Source of the DNA: Rhopalosiphum padi | Taxonomy: Eukaryota; Arthropoda; Insecta; Hemiptera; Aphididae | Assembly (NCBI RefSeq): GCF_020882245.1 | Contig: NC_083599.1 | Location: 53,594,748-53,658,747 of the forward strand | Reading direction: 5' to 3' | Length of the DNA: 64,000 nt | In this document: one piece after another, positions 35,867 to 47,487 of the stretch | Position numbering within the stretch: position 1 is the stretch's first letter | Layout of the letters: each line of letters opens with the position of its first letter | The notes under the pieces: model-generated | What the model was told of the DNA's origin: nothing | Database searches by the model: none | Seen by the model: only the letters and a program-made list of their open reading frames with translations | Program-made: the position numbers and the translations under genes

Positions 35867-36383
35867 CAGTGATGCCCAACCTTTTTTGTTCGGCGTGCCA
35901 CTTTGGTAAACAATCATCACCGAGCGGGCCACCAAATATAAAAGTACAAATAGTGTACAATATATATGGCGTATAACTTATCTTTTATTGACTATTGAAA
36001 AGATCACGGATTGTGGTATACATTGTAGGCGCATACAATGATCAGTACATAAAAAAATGATATTTTAAAATTTTACTCTCAACTTTCACATGAAGTTTTA
36101 ATAACCGTTAAAATGAAAATGGCAACTATATTTGGCTCAACTAATATTTGTGACAAATTATTTCCACGAATGAAACAAATAAAATTAGTTCATAGATCGC
36201 GACTAACGGATGAACACCTACATTCAACTATGAGGATTGGAACAACTAAACACGAACTAGATTTTTCATTATTAGTAAAGCAAATACTATATAGTTAAAA
36301 TTTCACTTTTAACATTTTTTTATTTTATTATTACTAACGTGACGGGACATACGGATTACCTTCGCCAAGGGTTGACACTACTG
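35867..36383 (+). mobile_element. Internally deleted hAT element (517 bp) with 8-bp target duplication
   Basis: The left end is CAGTGATGCCCAACC, the reversed right end CAGTAGTGTCAACCC. Flanks are CTCTAAAA and CTCTAAAG, an 8-bp duplication with one mismatch. It contains the last part of a hAT transposase on the plus strand, so it is a deletion derivative of a full hAT element. Confidence 0.8.
36113..36298 (+). pseudogene. hAT transposase C-terminal end
   Basis: Sixty-one residues including IFGSTNICDKLF, a run of Met/Lys/Lys, then RSRLTDEHLHSTMRI. This is the end of the hAT dimerisation domain, where the family reads like 'LFGSTY-CE..FS.MK..K...RSRLTDEHL'. The rest of the transposase is deleted. 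The frame is open to its stop, showing the deletion derivative is not old. Confidence 0.7.
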
Positions 36384-36391
36384 CTCTAAAG

Positions 36392-38390
36392 TAAAAAAAG
36401 ATAATTAACCAATATCTTGATTCCAACAAAATAACTGCAAGTTTGTCAGGTTCTCGAGATCAACAAAATCAACATCGAAGTGAACTTATCTTAAATATTT
36501 GGAATTTACAAGAAGAAAATGATCTAACAAAACAATTTAGCAGAACTACAGTTAAAGTGGATAAAATATTAATCTTATGAGCTTAAAACATTTATCCATT
36601 TATTATAAGTTATTATTTTAGAGAAAATAATGAAATTTAAAAAAAATTTTGACTAATTTTAAACTGTTTAGGTATTTAAAATTATCAATGCTTATGTTTG
36701 AATAATAATATTTTTTTAGAATGAGAATTCTGAAAAATGCTCAGTAATTTATTAATAGGTTCGTTGTATGTCGTATTTCAAAGTTTGTTTTACATCCTTG
36801 TGTACACTGTACAATATATACTATACAGCACAATATGAATATCGAGATAATGTAATTAATAAATTACCAATACTCACATTTTAATTTTTAAATGATTTTT
36901 GAGGAACAAGTTACAACTGCGGTCTGTGTTTTTGCAAAAGTACCTACGCGTTACCCAAAATTGGAAATAACACGAGAGCATAATAACCATTAACCACGAA
37001 CTACTATATGTAGTAATAACAACATTTTTTGTTCGTGATAATAACTAATAATGTATGACAAACAGACAAATAATATGATACACGATTGCCGAGTGTCGAC
37101 ATTTCGTAGTTGTCTTGTTAGAGCACGGTTAACTAGCAGCACCTACATAGTGGCGAGTAGCTGAACTATATTGTAATAATAATTGTTGACAGCGGTTGTG
37201 TCATACAAATCCACTATCGACGCATAACCTGTTCTTTATAATTGTAATGATATTGGTGACCACGATCGCGGATATAGATACCTGTGCCACGATGTACTCG
37301 ATGTAGAGAAGACAGAAGAATAAGGTGATACCTAATGGCTAATACTCGGCTTGGCCAGGAGAAAAAAAAGTGGCTAATTTTTCGACGGCAATTTTGTAGT
37401 TTAAATAATATCCACCGGGAGCACCACAAGCTTCAAAGGCATTATAGCCACTATGCTTTAAGTATATTATCATAACGAATAAATAAATAAGTATTGTATT
37501 TAAGATGAAAAATACTTGTATTGCATATGCACATTTAGTGGTATTTTTATGTAATATTTTATTCAACTGACAACTGACTAGAAGTTGATAATGGAAAATT
37601 ATAGCAATATGTGTTGCAGATAACTCGGATATTTTCGTTCTGTAGTTTCCTCCTCCCGAGTCCTGGCATTTCAATTTCAAAATGTGTCACTATATCATCT
37701 GATTGAAAATGAAGTGCACAAACAAAATCCTTACATCAAATTTTTCTATCTTTGCGTGGAATCTTCCTTTTCCAAATTTTTAACAGTTCAATATCCTATA
37801 ATAGTTCATACAACAATGTGTCAAATACCTAGTTTTTAATGTCATTTTTAGTTTTACTTAATATAATACATTTGTTTTTAATTTAAATTGTAAATGTTTC
37901 ATTTGTCTTAGTTATTGTGTACAATGTTCATATGCATAAAACATATTAAAGGACTGTTTGGTAACTTTGGACTGTATAATAAAATGTTTGACGCTGAATG
38001 TAAATTATAAATTAAATACCAATTGTGTTTTATTGTATTGACAATAATATGCCGGCCAGTGTCTGCACCATAATGATCGGCGGAAAACGAATAAACGATG
38101 AACTAACTACACCGCGATCGCGTATCGACGATTTCTTAATCAATAATCTTATCTTTGTATTGGATTTATCCCAAACAAGTAGCTGTATGTTTATATGGCA
38201 TATATTTATGAGTGTTGTGACTTATACATTATATCCTGATTTGGGTAGTATTTTTTTTTACAAATTATGCAAATATAAATAGTAAACTATTAGCAACATA
38301 AACGAATGTGTTATTTAATTAAAATTATAATTTATTCCAATCAATTTATGAAAACATGAAAATTATAAACTTAAATAGGTAGGTAAGTAT
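36392..38390. other. Mostly AT-rich DNA with an uncertain minus-strand ORF
   Basis: A GC-richer patch at about 36950-37700 holds a 113-codon minus-strand frame (37339-37680) ending in a segment CGAPGGYYLNYKIAVEKLA that reads like protein rather than random AT-rich translation, plus an N-terminal QDSGGGNYRTK. I do not recognise it, and it could be an exon, a transposon remnant or chance. Nothing else is supported. Confidence 0.3.
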
Positions 38391-38460
38391 CAAGGCCGTA
38401 TCCAGAATTTTTTTTTCGGGGAGGGGGCTCCAAAACATGTATATTATAATTTTATTGAAT
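38391..38460. repeat. hAT-like element end
   Basis: CAAGGCCGTATCCAGAATTTT followed by a G-rich tract resembles the 12515 MITE end (CAGAGGCGTAGCCAGGATTTT). It lies just beyond the C-terminal side of the minus-strand hAT remnant at 38700-39500 and may be that element's terminus. No opposite end was found. Confidence 0.4.
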
Positions 38461-38699
38461 TTAAGCTTTGATAGCTGGATAAAAATAAAAATTATCTTCA
38501 TTTATTAAAATATAATAAAAATTAACAAAATTACTTTGACAACTTGTCACCTTACGCTATACAAAACACGAAAAAAAAATTCAGAAATAAAAATTTTACA
38601 AACACAATATCATATTTTAAATCAATAATGTCTTTCATTTCTGTTCATTTCTTTGTAGGGCTGCATGTCAGAAATCCAGTAAGCAATAACATTTGTGTA

Positions 38700-39500
38700 C
38701 CTATTTCATGTCTTTTTATCATTTATAACAGGATTCTTTAAGTATACAATTATTTCAAACATCTCATGTGTAGAGTTCCACCTAGCTACAAAACTTGCTT
38801 TTGTCTAGAGTTGTAGTCTAGCTGTGGCTTGAGAACTTCTTTTGAAATGCCCTACGATGCCTTTAATTTTATCTTTAACATCTTGTACTTCTTTTAGGGT
38901 GTGTTGAACTACTAAATTCCAAGAGTGTGCGAAACATCAAATGTGCCTCCAATTACACAATATTGCAACGCCTCCAACAATATTCACAGCATATCAATTC
39001 GTTGTTTAAATTGTCATTAGTACGAGACTGAATAATTGGGACATGAAAGTAAATAACTTTTAAGCTCGCAGTCACGATTTATAAAATGGGTGGTTTACAG
39101 CGGTGTAATTTTCATTTTTAACAGAGGTCCACCTATCAGTAGTTAAACTTACAAAATTCGTGTTTGCATGGATATCATTTTTTACTTTAATGTATACTTC
39201 ATTTTACTTATGAAAAGCAACATTTTGTTAAAGTTTTTTTTATGGTAGAGTATACCCAAGATTTAAAATATTCAATAATTTTACAAATTCCATATCTTCT
39301 ACAGTATTAAATGGATAGTATTCGTTCACTATCACTTTCAAGACTTGTTGGTCTATAATATTTCTTTTAAATGCACCTACAGGTTTGGGTATATAGTGAG
39401 TTATATTAGATTCAACTGGTCGAACTACGGGATGTTCAGTAGAAGTTAACGTTCTGGGTATTTTATTTGAATCAACGCAAATTTGTGATATAACAGTCTA
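38700..39500 (-). pseudogene. ZBED-type hAT transposase pseudogene
   Basis: Minus-strand translation in several frames gives, in order, HYIPKPVGAF, then VNEYYPFNTVEDMEF, FVSLTTDRWTSVKN, a CFAHSWNLVVQHTLKEVQD block, GHFKRSS and ARWNSTHEMFE. This is the order of ZBED/Hermes-like hAT transposases: N-terminal helix, first catalytic Asp region (TTD-W-S), the CxxH region and the RWNST motif. Stop codons and frameshifts break it. Confidence 0.65.
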
Positions 39501-39599
39501 AGAAAAATTATTGTTTTATTTTAATTATTAGGTATAACTAACTAAACATAATATATTATCAGATATATTTAATTTTATGATTTGTAAAGATATTAAAAA

Positions 39600-40270
39600 T
39601 TTGGAATCCATTGACTTCAATAATAAGTTATCATCTACAGAAAATGCATCAGACCACAGGATATATAGTTTCTAACGAGATGACTACATATGGAAATAGT
39701 TCTACAAAATCATTTATAGCATCGTATCGTTGGACCTATCGTGTTGCATATAAACGTTTTAAAGTTTTGATTTTTGGTTCCAAATCATTTTTACAAGCAG
39801 AAGATATAGCTAAATTTAAGATATGTGCCACACAGTGCACATTTAAGGCTTTGGGGTATTGTGCTCTAATTATGGTTTGAACTTTAATGTGCCCAGACAT
39901 ATTTGATGCTCCATCAAATATTATCACAATTAATTCCACATGAATTGAGACCTAAAACAATATTGATAAAATTATGTTCAGAAGAATAAATATTTGTTGT
40001 AATGTTGTTTTATAAATTACCAGTTAATATTGATGAAGCTAAATTTTTTCCTGTTAAATTAATAACTTCAGTAAATTTTAAAATACTTTCATAAATATTT
40101 ATATCTTTTCCAGTACCAACTAAGTATCTGACACAAATAAGTTGCTCCTTTACAGATATATCCGTAGTTTCATTAGCTAATATACTAAAATAGCCCGATT
40201 CATTAATTTCTCTCACAAGTTTTTTTTTAAATTATATCTCCACAACTATTTATAATTGTATTTTGTATAA
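39600..40270 (-). pseudogene. ZMYM1-like hAT (DUF4371) transposase fragment
   Basis: Minus strand, in order: YISPFIQNTIINSCGDII, stop, INESGYFSILANETTDI (catalytic Asp region of the family, usually SILADETTD), LTGKNLASSIL, then FDGASNMSG, ALNVHCVAHILNLAIS and VQRYDAINDFVELFP. It belongs to a hAT subtype different from the neighbouring ZBED type. Stops (for example before VQRYDA) make it non-functional, and the N-terminal part is cut off near 40290, where pogo-like sequence begins. Confidence 0.65.
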
Positions 40271-40289
40271 AAGGACTTATATAAACATA

Positions 40290-40360
40290 TTATAAGTCCT
40301 CGATAAGTTATCCTCGATATAAGTTTCGATAGTCCGATGAAAGAAAATTTTTCATGTGAT
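40290..40360. repeat. Pogo-like element end
   Basis: Sequence with repeated TCCTCGATAAGTTATCC and GATAGTCCGATG words resembles subterminal sequence of pogo/Tigger elements. It sits where the hAT similarity stops and before the DDE_1 fragment, so it probably marks a pogo insertion into the hAT remnant. Confidence 0.4.
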
Positions 40361-40929
40361 CAATGTCTAGTTTTATATTTTTATATTTTATATTTCACGG
40401 AAGTTTCCTTCATTTACTTAGATTTATCTGTAATTAAATAATTTATATCTTCAAACAATCTTCTTTTATAACAATGGTATACTGATATAGGGAGCTGAAA
40501 TAAAACCATATTTATTACAATTCAACTAACCATCAAATGAAATTGAACCAAAATCTCGATGGACTCTTAACGCAAGTTCTTGGCGGCCACATAACATAAT
40601 ACATTCTACAATAAAAATTAAACGTTTTCGATTTTAAATTACTTGTTTATTCCTAAATAACATTCATTTTCAATTATATATTTAAACAAATCATTATTAT
40701 TAAATTTCAAATTTGCCTTTCTTCATTTATGCTGTTTATTATCTCTGGTTCCTTTTGCATACAAATGTTCAATAATCTATCAGCTTTTAGTAATGCTAAT
40801 TTGTGATATTCATGATTAGCATGATTGTTTAAAGTCTTATAGTTATAAAAATGAAAAATAATTTAATTATTTTGTTACATTTTTATATAGGTATATGGAA
40901 AATATATCTTAATACTTGATACATCTCAC

Positions 40930-41480
40930 TTCTAAAGCTTTTTTAAAATTATCCGTTGGTTTCATTACAATTACACAAAGCTTTCGACCACTAATTCCAA
41001 CATATGCTTCTAGTGGTTGTAATTTATGAGTGCAATGAGGTGGGAAACATACAAGTATAGCTCTATTGTTACAAGATATTATAATCTATTCAATACTCTT
41101 AGTTTTTGTTGAATGTCCATATAGTATGAGTAAAACTGGTCTATCATTAGATGTATTAGTAAAAATTATAAACTTTTCTAACAAGCGTTCAAAAATTCCT
41201 TTCTGCATCTATCCAGATTTATGAGACTCAGCAAATGATCCAGGTGGAGAATTTCACATAAATTCCAAGTTATGCCATTGTCTAGGGAAAACAAATAGTG
41301 GTGGCATAAAGAAACCTTCTGCACTCTTACATATTTCAATCATAATAGTTTCACCACGCTCTGCTGAAGTCATAGCGTCTACTTGTTTCCTTCCATTAGA
41401 AGCAATAAATTTGATTTGCATTTAGGCACAGAAAAAATACCTGTTTTATCACAAAATTGTAATTCAACTATTTGAACTGA
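40930..41480 (-). pseudogene. Pogo-like DDE_1 transposase fragment
   Basis: Minus strand: DKTGIFSVPK, then DAMTSAERGETIMIEIC, GFFMPPLFVFPR, SPPGSFAESHKSG and FPPHCTHKLQPLEAYV. This is the DDE_1 endonuclease core of pogo-family transposases. The second catalytic Asp, usually in a DNHSSH motif, is replaced (the segment reads YGHSTK), and there are stop codons after HNLEFM and after HKSG. Inactive. Confidence 0.7.
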
Positions 41481-41499
41481 ACTAAAAAGTTTGACTATT

Positions 41500-44120
41500 A
41501 TAGTTACAACTTAATATTATTTTTGAATTCATCACTTGGAACTATTAAGCCACCTTAAGATAAGTGATTTATCCATATAGCAGTGTCACATAATCATGTT
41601 CATGGGAGCTTTTATTTGAATTTTGTTCTGTTGTTGTTGAACCAAGCTCAGGAAATTTGAGTTTGAATGTCTTAGCTACCCAACCTGCCAATCATTCAAC
41701 TGAATCTTGAACCATTTCAATTTTATTATTGCAATTATTTACTATTGACTCACTATTACTGTTTGTGTCTGTAGTATTTTCACTATTCATAAATATTTTA
41801 GATGTATAATTTATTTTCAAATCAATTCTCCTCATGGTTTTGGCTAGTAAAAACTCTTCATTATTAATATCAATGGTATTAGTTTGAATAGAAGTTATGT
41901 CGGTTTATTCCCAATATTATCATGCAAAGTCTGTATAAGGCATTCAAAGGAGATGGATAGTCATTTAATCCACCCCTAGTTCGTTATTGTGATTCACTTT
42001 ACTAGATCAAATATACTTCAATCCATGATCGCAAACAATTTACAAAAGTAGTTCCATACTATTTATGTGCATAAGAAGCGCCTTTTGAAAAATTTCAAGA
42101 TAATATTTTCCATTGCATCTCATCAGTGAAAATATATTGTACATCTGTCTAATAGTGAATCTTGATCATCCAATAATAATCCATAAGGAACCGTAAAAGG
42201 GGTCCGATGGTTATTTGGATGAGAGACATTACATAAATCAAATCAATTATTGACTAGTTCAATAAAATTAGCAGTATCATTGAGTAGCTTTTTTTGGTTT
42301 TTAATGTAAAAGAGCTGTTGCAGTTGTATGGGATAACAATGTTAGGCTAATTTTACTTTTTGACGTTGAGGCCCTCCACAGCTTAAATGCTCTTCACTAA
42401 GTTTATGACAAATACTAATTTCTGTTGATGTCTGTTTAATTAGACTTCCCAATGGCTTTTTTTTTATCAGCTGTCATTGAATTGAAATCTAGTATCTAAT
42501 AGCCAATTTCTTATGAATTTCAAGATATGAGGAGCTTCGGGAATGAATACAATTTCTTTTCCATTTGGAGTAGAGCATACAGGATTTTCATAGGTTACAT
42601 CAAAAGCTTTCCATATACCAAAATTACCACCCCCACAATAACTTACACAACATAATACATTGAACCCTATTTGATCTAGTCTATCAATAATACTAAAAAG
42701 AATAGATTTTTTCATCTCTTAATCAAAACCAACAAAGATGGGTTGTTTCCCTTGTGATGTGATCTTCTAGCCATAACCACTTACACTTGACTATGGGGGC
42801 CAGCATCTTCGTCACGTAGCATATCATACTCCATAGTACTGGATATTTTTACTTCATCAAACATTAAAACAGCGAGTTTTTCATAATCTTGTAATGTTAG
42901 ACTATTAAGCTGCATCATTCTGATAACATCCTCAAAATTACCATTTCGCATATTTATATTTTTTCCCATTTTTGGAGAGAAGAAAGTCCTAAAATATTTA
43001 ACAAACAAAGTATATTTAATTATATTAATTATAATTAAATTATAATATTATTTCTATAATGAAATATCAAAGTAAATAAAATAAATATAATTTATCAGAC
43101 AATTCATTCTTAAGGGGCATCGCTACTGCCGTCAATTAAAGTTTTGACAAAATTAAATTTAGTTTAAGATGTCCGATTTTGATTCTGAAAAAATTCTGAA
43201 CTCGGCAGAAAATTGTCTATAGATCGTACGGAATACTTTGTAAAAATTAAACTTAATACTCTAATGAAGTGGTTATAAAAACTTGAAAATATGAATTTTT
43301 CAAATCAAAATATTAAATTTAAAATTTAAATTAAAACCAGAATGTATTCTACGATCTACAGACATTTTTCTGCTGAATTTAAATATTTTTTCAGAATTAA
43401 GATCAGACAACGTTAACTAATTTTAATTTTTTCAAATCAATAAGTAAGTTGTCGTTAAATTCGTATAGTGAATTTTTATTGTTAACAAATTATCGACATA
43501 TCCATGCGCGTACTCCAGCCGGTACCCGCATCGCATTTCATTTACACTAATAATCATTTACAACTAACACATAGATCTCAAGCGGCTAAGACGAGTTTAT
43601 AAATTGCCTAAATTATGTCCCTTAAATAATAACCGTAGCGAGGGCCCTTAACATAAATATATGCTCATTTACTGGAGTATCTCAAAGTAAATGCTTTTGA
43701 AATGTCTACAGTAGACCAGTGAACTTTCTTTTTCTTTTTCATTATCAAGTCTATTTGATTTTTAGAAAATATAATTGATAAATATTTTTAGTTTCAACAT
43801 TAACCGCACATTTTTTGTTCTTAGAAAGTAATTTAATTTCTTTCATCAGTTCTTTTTTATTTTTTGTTAAAAATGAGTTGGCTGTATGTAAATTTCGTTT
43901 AGAGGATCTGAGAAATTGATTGATTTTTTGATAATCAATAACAGATTCTTCATTAGATAAGTAGTTCATGTTTCTGTGAGTTTATACTAGATTCATTTTG
44001 TATGTCTTCATATTTTTTAAGTAATTCATTGTACATTTGTTCATAATTAGGTTTTGTAGGAAGTGTGGAATCTTCATCAATCATTACTGTGGAACTATAT
44101 ACATTAGAAGGTCATATATA
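41500..44120 (-). pseudogene. P-element-like transposase pseudogene (THAP9 type)
   Basis: Segments occur in transposase order on the minus strand. 43751-44120 is an N-terminal coiled Lys-rich part. 42781-43008 has EDVIRMMQLNSLTLQDYEKL and FDEVKISS. 42467-42715 has FNVLCCVSYCGGGNFG and APHILKFIRNWLLDT. 42000-42440 has LSEEHLSCGGPQRQKVKLA and NFIELVNN. About 41500-41960 has EWLAGWVAKTFK and the GGLIVPSDEF-like end. These match P-element/THAP9 transposases including the GTP-binding/catalytic middle. Several stops and frameshifts are present and a foldback MITE interrupts it at 43114-43647. The THAP zinc finger was not found. Confidence 0.7.
43114..43647. mobile_element. TTAA-flanked foldback MITE (534 bp)
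   Basis: TTAA stands at 43110-43113 and at 43648-43651. Inside, the left end starts GGGGCATCGCTAC and the reversed right end starts GGGCCCTCGCTAC. Beyond the tips a second inverted-repeat block, broken by small changes, pairs about 43165-43260 with 43330-43430 (shared words ATTCTGAAAAAAT, GCAGAAAA, TGTCT-TAGATCGTA). TTAA duplications are typical of piggyBac-type transposases. No coding capacity. It lies within the P-like pseudogene. Confidence 0.6.
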
Positions 44121-44200
44121 AGTATTCTTGTAATTACTTGACAAGACTGAATTTAGTATTAAATTAATTATATTAGGTATATGACCTGTAAAATGATATT

Positions 44201-44375
44201 CAGTAAAACGTCCATATAACAAACTTCCATTTTACGAAATTTTCTGTTAAACGAAACATTTTTAAGAACTATGACCTTCATTTTTAAATAAAATGTAATT
44301 CTATTTAACGAATTCTTCCATATTACGAATTTATTTTTGTTGCTTATTCGACTTCGTTGTATGGAAATTTAACTG
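44201..44375. mobile_element. Pogo-like MITE (175 bp)
   Basis: Left end CAGTAAAACGTCCATATAAC and reversed right end CAGTTAAATTTCCATACAAC form a terminal inverted repeat of about 20 bp with several mismatches. Internal ACGAA words recur. TA follows the right end, TT precedes the left, so the TA duplication has one change. A family of this kind would be moved by a pogo transposase such as the decayed one at 40930-41480. Confidence 0.6.
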
Positions 44376-45154
44376 TATTAGTATTTCTATAATATATAAA
44401 CTTAAAATGTTTTGACGTTGTACAAATTAAAATTAAAATTTTGAATTACATTAATATATTCGGTTTTGTTTATGATTACCTTTAAGTAGGGAACGGATTT
44501 TATTGTAAATACATATTTTTGTTGAAATGAGATATTTTTAATCTGATAAAAAATGTGTATGATTAAGATCATTCTAATTAAAATAACCCCAAATTTATTT
44601 TACACATTTTTACATATTTGGTAAATATGTACGTATTTTGTACATATTTTGGTAATTTTTGATTTTTTCATTAATTTTTGTTGACTTAACATTATCTGTT
44701 TCGTCTAAATTATCAAGATTACTAATTTTGGCAATTTTGGTATTTACGTAGGTACTTATTTCCGGCACGCCGCATGCCACTATATACATTAGATCTATTT
44801 CAGTTATTGTCGGTCTTGGTAATGTCGGACAATAAGATATAAAATAAGGAAATGGTAGTGAATGGCATTCACATACCCTATGAACTGTATAGCTATATAT
44901 CAGTATATCACTATTTAATACGCTATTAATTATCTACGTTATCTAAATAGACTTTACGTAATTTATACACCACTATCATATTATACACTGTGGACAAGTG
45001 AGTAGGTAACGTGTTTATTCAATGTTACGGTCTTCACTCTTCAGTCTTCAGTATATGTGTAGTTACTGATCTGGTGTAATTATTTGCATCATAGCTGTTT
45101 TATTTCTTTGTACCTACGTCGAAATTTTGTTGTTTTTTTATAAAAATTTTTAGA

Positions 45155-45640
45155 ATGCCTAAAGTTGCAAGTTCAATCAATAACAAGGTAGCGTATTTAA
45201 AAGAATTTCCTAATGAAACATTTCAAAGCGATGGGAATGTTTTATACTGTAAATGTTGTGAAAAATTGGTATCAATAAGCCAGCGCTTTCAAGTTAGTCA
45301 ATATATTTCTACTATGTACCAATCATAAACAAAATAAAGAGCGTCAAAATAAATTTAAGCTACAATTTTTAACATCTTCACCTTCTAAATCTTCTGATGA
45401 TAATTCGTCAATATTTTATACTGATTTATGCCGAGCATTTCTTCGTGCTGACATTTCAATTTTTAAACTAAAAAATCCAGCATTGAAGGATTTTCTAGAA
45501 CAATATACTGGCAAAACAATTCCAGGCGAAAGTGCAATAAGAAAAAAATATGTAAATTTAATTTATGAGGAGACTTTAACATCAATTAGACAAAATATAC
45601 AAGATGGACCCATTTGGGTTTCTATTGACAAGTCGACTGA
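45155..45640 (+). pseudogene. hAT transposase N-terminal fragment (CGGBP-like zinc finger)
   Basis: Starting MPKVASSINNK, translation gives a BED-like finger (FQSDGNVLYCKCCEKLV), then after a frameshift FYTDLCRAFLRADISIFKL, LKDFLEQYTGKTIPGESA and GPIWVSIDKSTES. This is the N-terminus to first catalytic Asp of a CGGBP1-like hAT transposase. The match ends abruptly at about 45640, where a GC-richer insert begins; hAT sequence appears to resume near 46250. Confidence 0.65.
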
Positions 45641-46140
45641 ATCCGGGCTGGTTAGGTGACATCCTTTTGACGTTTGAAACGTACCTATATAATTATAATG
45701 TCACAAAAACTTGGATTAAGCGACGGAGTGTAGCGCACACGTCAAGCCCTGGCCATTTCGGAGCTTACGACGATTTTTGTGTACACAATGGTAAAAAATA
45801 TAAAGGATCGAAAATCAGGTCAGTTGACCACGAGGTCAACGAAAACAACATGGAGCTAACGGGCGAGCACTTAAACACGCTAGGTTCGGCCGTTGGCAAA
45901 AGACGGCCCGGCGATAATCGGACAAAAGCTGCAGCGGACATCGGCCAACCGTGTGTACGCCGCAGAGGGGAGATGACTGACTTGTCACGGACATTCCACG
46001 TCGATCGCGCGAGACTTGGAAAGCCTTTGGCAATATAGACGATTCGGCGGGAAGTTAGCCACGTGTAGTTTTTAGAATTTGTGCAAATTGAAAAATTATC
46101 TCCTTTATGTTCCTTTCCAGCAACATTTTCAACCAGAATC
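45640..46140. other. GC-richer insert with overlapping ORFs on both strands, unidentified
   Basis: Base composition changes sharply here, with many CG words. A plus-strand frame (to 46038, 144 codons from an upstream ATG in hAT sequence) and a minus-strand frame (45765-46142, 125 codons) overlap. Neither resembles a protein I know. The insert interrupts the hAT gene, so it is probably part of another mobile element or a captured sequence. Its exact ends and any target duplication could not be set. Confidence 0.45.
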
Positions 46141-46249
46141 AAACCTCACTAAGTAATAAAATAAAAGTAAGCTAATCCAAAACTGTATAACTATAACTGT
46201 ATAGACGGAATTCTACGTGTTTAATGATTTCAAATATTTTACGACACTA

Positions 46250-46580
46250 AATTTCATTTCAATAAATAACACAATATCTAATAATAGAAAAACGGATAAG
46301 TGGTTTATAACGTCTGATGAATTTAAAAATATGAACGATTTGGTGAGAGCTAGAACTGTTTAAATCAGATACTGAAGCATTGAGAAGTGAAAAATATGTT
46401 ACTGAGCCAATTGCCAATCGGTTAATGAAGAGTCTTTTAAATTGCATGCAAGAGAAAGAAAATGAATCGAATTTTATTAAAACAATAAAATTTACCATCT
46501 TAAACGATTTAAAGAAAAGAAAATATCAGATAAGCATTATACTGTCAAAAGCTTCAACTCTTGATTATAGATACTACAAA
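46250..46580 (+). pseudogene. hAT transposase, probable continuation after the insert
   Basis: Translation gives a KWFITSDEF segment, then ALRSEKYVTEPIANRLMKSL, a region with many Lys/Asn, and ILSKASTLDYRYYKN. The last corresponds to the 'LDPRYK' motif of BED-type hAT transposases. It continues the order of the 45155 fragment but lacks the catalytic middle, which the insert or a deletion removed. Confidence 0.45.
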
Positions 46581-46589
46581 AACATTACT

Positions 46590-47300
46590 ATATTATTTAT
46601 CAAAGTAAAAAGTGGAGTTCCTCCAAACGTAATAATCGATCAACTCCGCGATGACTTTGATTATAATGTTAAAAAGAAAAACCGTGTAACTAGAAAAGAT
46701 CTTTCTAATATTTCTTCTAAGTTTGGATTACATCATAAATACTAGCTTCGTGACATTGATGCTTTAAATGTTGATCGTTAGGTTAAACGATTTTCTGAAA
46801 ATTTTTCCAATCTCGAATCATGTACAAAACACAAGGAACTGAGTATTTTCTATTATATGTTGAAATTATTGACTGAAACCCAAAAGAAATTGTTTGAAAA
46901 TTGTTAGTGGGAAATTATACATTGATTCAACGTATAGTACAAATCAATATAATTTTAATCTTATCACAATTGTAGTTTGTACGAATCGATGAATTTGGCG
47001 AAGGATATCTCGCAGTTTTTTGCTTAAGTACGAAAATTTTACATAATATAGCTGTTTTTTTCCAAAACAAAGGAGGCAATTGGCCTTGGCTCAAATGTAT
47101 TTATAAGCATTGAGCAATGATGCTCCAGTATTTTCGAATGCCTGGATTAAGATAGTCACAAATTCCAAAATTTCATTTGTGATAAAGTAGCATATTGATA
47201 ACAATTGGCAAGAAAATCTTAAGAAGATGGCTGGAACACAAATAGTGAAAATTTATATTTATAGAACTTTCAGTCTTATTAGGAGAGCCAGATGAAAAAT
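46590..47300 (+). pseudogene. MULE-type transposase pseudogene
   Basis: In order: VKSGVPPNVIIDQLRDDF, DLSNISSKFGLHHK, then LLTETQKKLFENC, YIDSTYSTNQYNFNLITIVV (catalytic Asp region of aphid MULE/FLYWCH-associated transposases), NDAPVFSNAWIKIV and NNWQENLKKMAGTQ. Stops and frame changes are frequent. The start abuts the hAT fragment, so this element probably inserted there. Confidence 0.6.
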
Positions 47301-47319
47301 AGTTATAAACTATAACTAT

Positions 47320-47487
47320 AATAAAAAACTATCTCCTATAGATAAGGATCTTTTAGCAATCGAGGAAAACAGGAAAGTGGCGGAAGTAAACCGAGAGAAG
47401 AGACATAAGGAGAAAATGGATCAGAAAAAGGAGGATATTAATCTTTTAGCTAAACTTGTTAGTGTCTTAGAAACTAAAAATAAGTAA
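47320..47487 (+). pseudogene. C-terminal Lys/Glu-rich tail, possibly of a Myb/SANT-like protein
   Basis: An open stretch reading KKLSPIDKDLLAIEENRKVA, then an Arg/Lys/Glu-rich helix and LLAKLVSVLETKNK before a TAA stop at 47485-47487. Charged coiled tails of this sort close many transposon-linked Myb/SANT-like proteins in insects. No SANT domain is present upstream, so the assignment is tentative. Confidence 0.35.
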
